A DNA stretch of 5,488 nt from an uncultured Rickettsiales bacterium (lineage in GTDB: Bacteria; Pseudomonadota; Alphaproteobacteria; Rs-D84): contig UROD01000055.1 in NCBI GenBank assembly GCA_900549365.1, forward strand, positions 1 to 5,488. Direction: 5' to 3'. A program made the translations under genes and the position numbers. This document shows, in pieces, positions 1 to 3,978 of the stretch (the first letter of the stretch is position 1; each line of letters opens with the position of its first letter). The notes below the pieces were generated by a model. The model made no database searches. It saw only the letters and a list, made by a program, of their open reading frames with translations, and was not told the DNA's origin.

Positions 1-371
1 GCCGCCGCCAATGTCATACTCTGGGCGGACGACAGCCCACCAAAAAGCCCACCCGATCCTGTTTTGGTTGTATTCTTGTTCCTGTATTGTTTAATCTGGC
101 GGTCACAGTTTGACGCATCGGCCCCATACATCTGTAAAATCTGGGCTGCGCGAACGTCGTTATTCATCAACGCCGTGCAGACAATAGACATTCCCGTTGA
201 ATCCACAAAATTCACATTTGCACCATTGTTTATCAAGGCCTGAACCTGTTGAATATCGGCGTTTTTCGCCGCAGACAACAGTTGCGCCGCAACCATAAAC
301 TCTGACGATGCCGCGCGTGCTGCAAATGGCAAAACAAACAATGATACTAGTAAAATTCTGATGTATTTCAT
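1..371 (-). CDS. Exported ankyrin-repeat-like protein, C-terminus cut off by the window edge
   Basis: Read on the minus strand from ATG at 371-369, the frame stays open for 123 codons and leaves the window at base 1. It starts MKYIRILLVSLFVLPFAARA, a textbook signal peptide with likely cleavage after ARA (residue 20). Residues 29-56 and 58-86 resemble two ankyrin repeats: the first reads LLSAAKNADIQQVQALINNG then ANVN, and the second ends ILQMYGADAS. The TALH-type start of the second repeat is degenerate (SIVCTALMNNDV). A Lys/Asn-rich then Gly-rich stretch follows (residues 91-112). Ankyrin repeats bind proteins; with a signal peptide this one probably works in the periplasm or outside the cell. 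The start is supported by GAGAGA seven bases upstream and by a promoter at 395-424. The partner is unknown, and more repeats may lie beyond the edge. Confidence 0.85.
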   Translation of the reverse strand, partial: MKYIRILLVSLFVLPFAARAASSEFMVAAQLLSAAKNADIQQVQALINNGANVNFVDSTGMSIVCTALMNNDVRAAQILQMYGADASNCDRQIKQYRNKNTTKTGSGGLFGGLSSAQSMTLAA

Positions 372-378
372 GTAAAAA

Positions 379-384
379 TCTCTC
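379..384 (-). promoter_or_regulatory. Probable ribosome binding site of the ankyrin-like gene
   Basis: GAGAGA on the minus strand lies seven bases before the ATG at 371. It is a purine-rich, imperfect Shine-Dalgarno sequence, but its spacing is right and it supports the signal-peptide start rather than a longer overlapping frame that begins at 399. Confidence 0.5.
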
Positions 385-394
385 TGTGCTAAAC

Positions 395-424
395 ATCATA
401 ACACAGATTTATTTTATCTGTCTA
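395..424 (-). promoter_or_regulatory. Predicted sigma-70 promoter of the ankyrin-like gene (extended -10)
   Basis: On the minus strand TAGACA (419-424, five of six matches to TTGACA) is followed after 18 bases by TATGAT (395-400, five of six matches to TATAAT). A TG one base before the -10 box makes it an extended -10. Transcription would start near 388, giving a leader of about 17 bases. It sits directly after the terminator of the upstream gene, so this gene can be expressed on its own. Confidence 0.6.
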
Positions 425-425
425 T

Positions 426-453
426 AAAAAAAACAGTCCGATGCCGGACTGTT
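426..453 (-). terminator. Rho-independent terminator of the 474-1022 gene
   Basis: A perfect 9-bp stem (AACAGTCCG at 432-440 pairing with CGGACTGTT at 445-453) encloses a four-base loop (441-444). On the minus strand it is followed by an eight-base T tract (A at 426-433 on the plus strand, overlapping the stem base). It lies 20 bases past the TAA of the minus-strand gene ending at 474. Only the minus strand has the T tract, so it acts in that direction. Confidence 0.9.
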
Positions 454-473
454 ATCATTTGAAGGTACAAAAA

Positions 474-1022
474 TTATTTCACTTTTACCTTGGAATACCA
501 AATGCGCGTAGCGGTAATGGTATGAATGCGCTTTACAGTATCCGCTGCAACCTGCTTTGCATTGTTATTCACAACAACGACATTGTTATTATTGCCAACA
601 ACTATTGTGCCGTTATTCTGGGCGTTGTCACGAACAATAACCTTGCCCCCACCACATGGCGCGGACGCATTGCTTTTCTGTGGCTGCTTTTGTGGCTGTT
701 TTGGTTGTTGTTTCACAGGCGATTTTTTCGGCTGTGGCTTTTTCTTGACAGGCGTCTGCGCACGGACACAACGTTTACCCTTTTCGCATTCATTCAATTT
801 AGCCGCTGTATAATCCAAAGAATCACGCAATGCAGCATTTTCATTTTCCAACTGATTGACCTGACCATTCAGATTTTCGTACGCGCTTTTATAATTATCA
901 CGCTCTTCGCGGGCGGATTGTTTGCTGCTGCACTGGGTAACACCAAACGCCAACAGCGCAATTGCCGCAATGCCGGCACCCACGCCCGCCAAAACCTTCT
1001 TGTCTAATTTCTTTGTTGCCAT
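474..1022 (-). CDS. Membrane-anchored coiled-coil protein with Lys/Pro/Gln linker and Asn/Val-rich segment (unknown function)
   Basis: This 182-residue protein is of no family I can name. Residues 1-9 are Lys-rich and 10-28 form one Gly/Ala-rich hydrophobic helix ending at Cys31. The segment VTQC resembles a lipobox, but Gln before the Cys is atypical, so I favour a signal anchor over a lipoprotein. Residues 36-80 are a predicted coiled coil with clean heptad spacing (L51, V55, L58, N62, L65, L69, A73, L76). Residues 91-116 are a Lys/Pro/Gln linker like the periplasm-spanning part of TonB-type proteins. Residues 128-154 hold an Asn/Val-rich beta-prone stretch, and the tail is basic (YSKVKVK). 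Cys79, Cys85 and Cys123 are present. The start is backed by AAGGTG five bases upstream and a strong promoter, and a terminator follows the stop. It may be an oligomeric envelope-spanning or cell-wall-associated protein; that is inference. Confidence 0.85.
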   Translation of the reverse strand: MATKKLDKKVLAGVGAGIAAIALLAFGVTQCSSKQSAREERDNYKSAYENLNGQVNQLENENAALRDSLDYTAAKLNECEKGKRCVRAQTPVKKKPQPKKSPVKQQPKQPQKQPQKSNASAPCGGGKVIVRDNAQNNGTIVVGNNNNVVVVNNNAKQVAADTVKRIHTITATRIWYSKVKVK

Positions 1023-1027
1023 TTTTG

Positions 1028-1033
1028 CACCTT
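1028..1033 (-). promoter_or_regulatory. Ribosome binding site of the 474-1022 gene
   Basis: AAGGTG on the minus strand lies five bases before the ATG at 1022. It is the best Shine-Dalgarno match in the window and fixes the start of this gene. Confidence 0.7.
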
Positions 1034-1051
1034 TTTATTTATGTCGCCACA

Positions 1052-1080
1052 AATATAGGACAAAACATTACTTTTGTCAA
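1052..1080 (-). promoter_or_regulatory. Predicted strong sigma-70 promoter of the 474-1022 gene
   Basis: A perfect TTGACA (1075-1080 on the minus strand) is followed by a 17-base spacer and TATATT (1052-1057, five of six matches). This is close to the housekeeping consensus. Transcription would start near 1045, leaving a leader of about 22 bases. No operator-like palindrome is evident around it, which suggests constitutive expression. Confidence 0.8.
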
Positions 1081-1107
1081 GGCATTGATTTTTCTGGTAC
1101 TTTTTTA

Positions 1108-1137
1108 TTGGCACGCCCTGCCCTTTTTTGATATAAT
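1108..1137 (+). promoter_or_regulatory. Predicted sigma-70 promoter of the three-gene cysteine-rich operon
   Basis: TTGGCA (1108-1113, five of six matches) is followed by an 18-base spacer and a perfect TATAAT (1132-1137). Transcription would begin around 1144, so the leader before the ATG at 1156 is only about a dozen bases. The promoter faces away from the one at 1052-1080, and the two -35 boxes are separated by 27 bases. A purine run just before the ATG (1147-1153) is the only ribosome-binding candidate, and it sits unusually close to the start. Confidence 0.7.
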
Positions 1138-1155
1138 TTACCAGACAAGAGAGAA

Positions 1156-2025
1156 ATGAAAAACAGCATATATATTTTTTCGATGGTCGTCGCACTGGGC
1201 GCGGCACATGCAAGTGTGGCACACGGCGCGTGCAGTGTTGCTGATTTGACGCGATGTTTGGATTCTGTGTGCGCAATCAATGTGTCGTCTAATCCGGCCG
1301 CACGTTGTCAATATTGCGGCACAACCGACGCCGGCACCCCAACCAATACTATGCGCAGTGTGTCTGTCGGCGCATCTGCGAAATATAATTTATCGGCCAA
1401 AGAATTACAGAACGCACCCGATGCGCCATCGGCGCGATATGCGTGGGCAATTCGCCAGTGCATCGCACGCGTTGACGGTTGTACCGCAGAAAACGCATCT
1501 GACGCATACGACAGTTTAATTGAACAATCATGTCGTGCGGCGGGCATCAGCGCGGAAATGTCTGCATTGGCCATTGCGGCGGCAAAGCCGGCCAGCCAAT
1601 CCAAATGCACCACCGACATTACCGCATGCATGACCGAAGGCAAACATTGCGGTGCGAACTATGCCCAATGCACAGATAACGCGGATTTTGACGCGGCATT
1701 TGCAACGTGCAGTGTGCTGTCCACGGGGTGCGATGAATACACCGCAAACATTCGCAGCACTATGATTACCACCCGCGACAGATTTTTGGCAAACGCCGAA
1801 AATACTATCAACGGCATTGTTGAATCATACCAAAATGCCCGTGCCCAGAAATTGGCAACGGCGCGCGCCAAATGTACCAACAATGCGGGACGCGACGCAT
1901 GCATTAATTCGGTATGTGACAGCAATATGCCAAACAAATGCGCCGGTGGCGACGCATCGTCTGAAAAATCCATAGCGGCCAATTTATGCAAGTTCTATGA
2001 ATTGGCGTGCAATGTGCTGAAATAA
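1156..2025 (+). CDS. Secreted cysteine-rich protein, first gene of operon (unknown function)
   Basis: This 289-residue protein is one I cannot assign to a named family. It starts MKNSIYIFSMVVALGAAHA, a signal peptide likely cut after residue 19 or 24. The mature part is Ala-rich with many cysteines. Cys26-x7-Cys34-x4-Cys39 opens the protein, and a QYCG segment follows at 52-55. A six-cysteine module lies at residues 151-192 (C-x6-C-x6-C-x6-C-x12-C-x6-C). A further group, C240-x8-C249-x4-C254-x7-C262, is near the C-terminus. The region between (about 193-239) looks like a helix. The 151-192 module matches one in the next gene almost spacing for spacing, so the two proteins are partly homologous. 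Cysteines plus export suggest disulfide-bonded structure in the periplasm or at the surface. The start is supported by the promoter at 1108-1137 and the intact signal peptide. The next gene starts 15 bases after its TAA. Confidence 0.85.
   Translation: MKNSIYIFSMVVALGAAHASVAHGACSVADLTRCLDSVCAINVSSNPAARCQYCGTTDAGTPTNTMRSVSVGASAKYNLSAKELQNAPDAPSARYAWAIRQCIARVDGCTAENASDAYDSLIEQSCRAAGISAEMSALAIAAAKPASQSKCTTDITACMTEGKHCGANYAQCTDNADFDAAFATCSVLSTGCDEYTANIRSTMITTRDRFLANAENTINGIVESYQNARAQKLATARAKCTNNAGRDACINSVCDSNMPNKCAGGDASSEKSIAANLCKFYELACNVLK
1606..1731 (+). repeat. Six-cysteine module, copy in the first operon gene (protein-level repeat)
   Basis: Residues 151-192 show C-x6-C-x6-C-x6-C-x12-C-x6-C. 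The third cysteine is followed by Gly and an aromatic (CGANYAQC). The last four cysteines match residues 246-273 of the next protein in spacing exactly. The copies are too diverged at base level to be a DNA repeat. Confidence 0.65.
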
Positions 2026-2040
2026 ACAAAGACAATATAA

Positions 2041-3978
2041 ATGATGCAAGTGACGGTGGATTTTTATAAACGGATTAAAATCAGCGCAATCGCACTGATG
2101 TGTGCTGTTGCGTGTACTGATGCTATGGCGGCCGCTGTGGTTCAGCGTGGCACTGCGTCACGCCGCACCGCCCCACGTGTCAGTATTGCATCACGTATGC
2201 CAACAATGGCCGCGAATATTACCAGTTCGGCAAATGCAAATAATACACCAACCACAGATACGCCAAAAACAGACGCCGACACAACGCCGTCTGAACCAGA
2301 AAAATCAGATACAGAAAACACCACAACCGACGATGTCGTCATCACGGACAAAAGTGCGCAATTCGCGTCCGCGGTAAATTCGGTTGGTATTACCGCCCCC
2401 AGCAATTCATCTGACACAGAACTGGCTGAACAAATTCGTCGCACGCGTGCCGCGCTGGACGCCGCCGACGCAACCAATACTGCAAATGCATCGGCCACCA
2501 AATCAATGGCCCGCGGGCAAAATGCGTGCGACGCAACATTGCGCGCATGTATGAAAAATAAATGCGGTAATGATTTTACAAAATGCAGTGTTGATACCGA
2601 TACGACATGGGGCACAAAAATGGACGCGTGCCGTCGCGACACAGAATGCACCGGTAACGAATACAAATTATTTGCCTCAGAAATCAAGGCCGATCGTGAT
2701 TTGAACGCATTGTTGGCGTCATACAATAAAATCTTGGATTGCGGCAATCAATATAACAAATGCATAATCAATCAGTGCGGAAACACATATTCGAAATGTT
2801 TGGGCAAATCGGCGGGCGATAACGCAATCAGTAATTGTGCCAGCATTGCCAACGAATGCAAATCCGCAGACAGTGGTTTGGCCAGCCGCACAATGTCCGC
2901 ATTTGCGACCCTGCGCCAAGGGGCCGAGGTTCAGATTCAATCCGACGAAAAACGCCTGTATGCGTTGCGCGACCAAATGGCAACGGTATGCAAACGTTTG
3001 GGCGCAATGTTTGACGAACGCAGTTTGGATTGCGTGTACACTGTAAATTTCTGGGCTGGGGACGGCGATGTTCCTTATGCGTCCAAAAAGGCATACGCGG
3101 GCGCAACATTTGATTGCGACCAGGACTGGTTCGGCATTGATATTACAACATTCAAAGAAAATGCATATCGTCTGACACGCAGTCAAAAATCTGCAACAGC
3201 TGCTATGCTGGGGGCCGGCGTTGGTGTGGCAACAGGCGCAATTACATCGGGCGCAATCGGCCGCGCAATCGACACGCAAAAGGCAAAAAATGCCCTGAAA
3301 AAGGCCGAAAGGGAACAAGCCGAGATAAATGACAAGGCCGCATCGTCACCAAAATCAGAAACATCATCGGACACGAAATCGGACGCAACATCCGATAAAA
3401 AAACCGATACAGAATCAGCTGCCACATCTGACAACAAGGCCGACGATACAAAAACCGACGTTGCAAGCACTGCGGGCGACAAAAAACTGAACCGCACATT
3501 GCGCAAGGCAGAACGTCAAGCGTCGAAAGACATTGACAAGGAAATAGCCAATGCAGAAAAGGCGGATTTGGCCGCATTAGCCACAATTGAAAATGAAAAA
3601 TCAGATTTATCATCCGACACACTGAATGTGCAACCAATGGAAAACAAAAAAGAAAAATATGATTCTTGCGTTTCGGATGTAAACAGGAAATATGTTTTCA
3701 GTATAACATCAGCCCCAGAATACAAAAGCATTTATAATCGACGCAAAGCAGCGGTTGAAAAAGAATGTGAAACCGAACTTAATACCCCATTGAAATATGG
3801 TATAAGCGGCCGTTGTAATTCGGTACCATATACATGCAAGGCGGGGCAAACACTCCGCGAGTGTGAACCACAAGAGTGTTGGTGCTTTGATAAAAAATCA
3901 GAACTTCGCTTGACAATGGCCAGCAAAGAAGAATTTATAAACAACAAAATTGAACAAGAATGCGGACAATATAAATAA
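2041..3978 (+). CDS. Large secreted cysteine-rich protein with low-complexity linkers and glycine zipper, second gene of operon (unknown function)
   Basis: This 645-residue protein matches no family I can name. Residues 1-30 form a signal peptide with likely cleavage after AMA. Residues 61-105 are a Thr/Asp/Pro-rich disordered linker. Two six-cysteine modules follow at 163-203 and 234-273, each beginning C-x6-C-x4-C-G-x5-C. Residues 275-320 look helical, and TFDCD lies at 356-360. A Gly/Ala zipper helix spans 385-407 (G391, G393, G395, G399, G404, G407). It leads into a charged helix and a second Ser/Thr/Asp/Lys-rich linker (about 435-478). A Lys/Glu-rich helical stretch and a Cys-rich C-terminus (592-615, ending CWC) complete it. 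No good Shine-Dalgarno precedes the ATGATG start, and Met2 is an equal alternative; the leader is A-rich and translation may depend on the gene before. The stop overlaps the next start. A surface or envelope structural role is inference. Confidence 0.85.
   Translation: MMQVTVDFYKRIKISAIALMCAVACTDAMAAAVVQRGTASRRTAPRVSIASRMPTMAANITSSANANNTPTTDTPKTDADTTPSEPEKSDTENTTTDDVVITDKSAQFASAVNSVGITAPSNSSDTELAEQIRRTRAALDAADATNTANASATKSMARGQNACDATLRACMKNKCGNDFTKCSVDTDTTWGTKMDACRRDTECTGNEYKLFASEIKADRDLNALLASYNKILDCGNQYNKCIINQCGNTYSKCLGKSAGDNAISNCASIANECKSADSGLASRTMSAFATLRQGAEVQIQSDEKRLYALRDQMATVCKRLGAMFDERSLDCVYTVNFWAGDGDVPYASKKAYAGATFDCDQDWFGIDITTFKENAYRLTRSQKSATAAMLGAGVGVATGAITSGAIGRAIDTQKAKNALKKAEREQAEINDKAASSPKSETSSDTKSDATSDKKTDTESAATSDNKADDTKTDVASTAGDKKLNRTLRKAERQASKDIDKEIANAEKADLAALATIENEKSDLSSDTLNVQPMENKKEKYDSCVSDVNRKYVFSITSAPEYKSIYNRRKAAVEKECETELNTPLKYGISGRCNSVPYTCKAGQTLRECEPQECWCFDKKSELRLTMASKEEFINNKIEQECGQYK
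2527..2859 (+). repeat. Two six-cysteine modules in tandem within the second operon gene (protein-level repeat)
   Basis: Copy one (residues 163-203) is C-x6-C-x4-C-x6-C-x14-C-x5-C. Copy two (234-273) is C-x6-C-x4-C-x6-C-x12-C-x6-C. CGNDFTKC and CGNTYSKC align at the third and fourth cysteines, a conserved Gly-Asn pair with a nearby aromatic and Lys. The 30 residues between copies contain no cysteine. The copies are diverged, implying an old duplication. Confidence 0.75.

Noticed and set aside
432..453. The hairpin as a bidirectional terminator
   Set aside because: On the plus strand the stem is followed by ATCATTTG, not a T tract, so only minus-strand termination is supported.
441..1007. Long plus-strand frame of 188 codons opposite the coiled-coil gene
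   Set aside because: It starts inside the terminator hairpin, has no ribosome binding site, and its translation is an odd Phe/Leu/Arg-rich string. The opposite strand has a promoter, Shine-Dalgarno, coherent protein architecture and terminator.
930..1022. The coiled-coil protein as a standard lipoprotein
   Set aside because: The sequence before Cys31 is VTQ; Gln at the position before the lipobox Cys is atypical, so this was kept as a possibility and not called.
2142..2747. Minus-strand frame of 201 codons inside the second operon gene
   Set aside because: It is an antisense shadow of a Ser/Ala/Thr-rich gene, with no start signals and no recognisable protein features.
2719..3318. Minus-strand frame of 199 codons inside the second operon gene
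   Set aside because: It is antisense to the well-supported gene, with no ribosome binding site; its cysteines come from reverse-complemented Ala and Cys codons.
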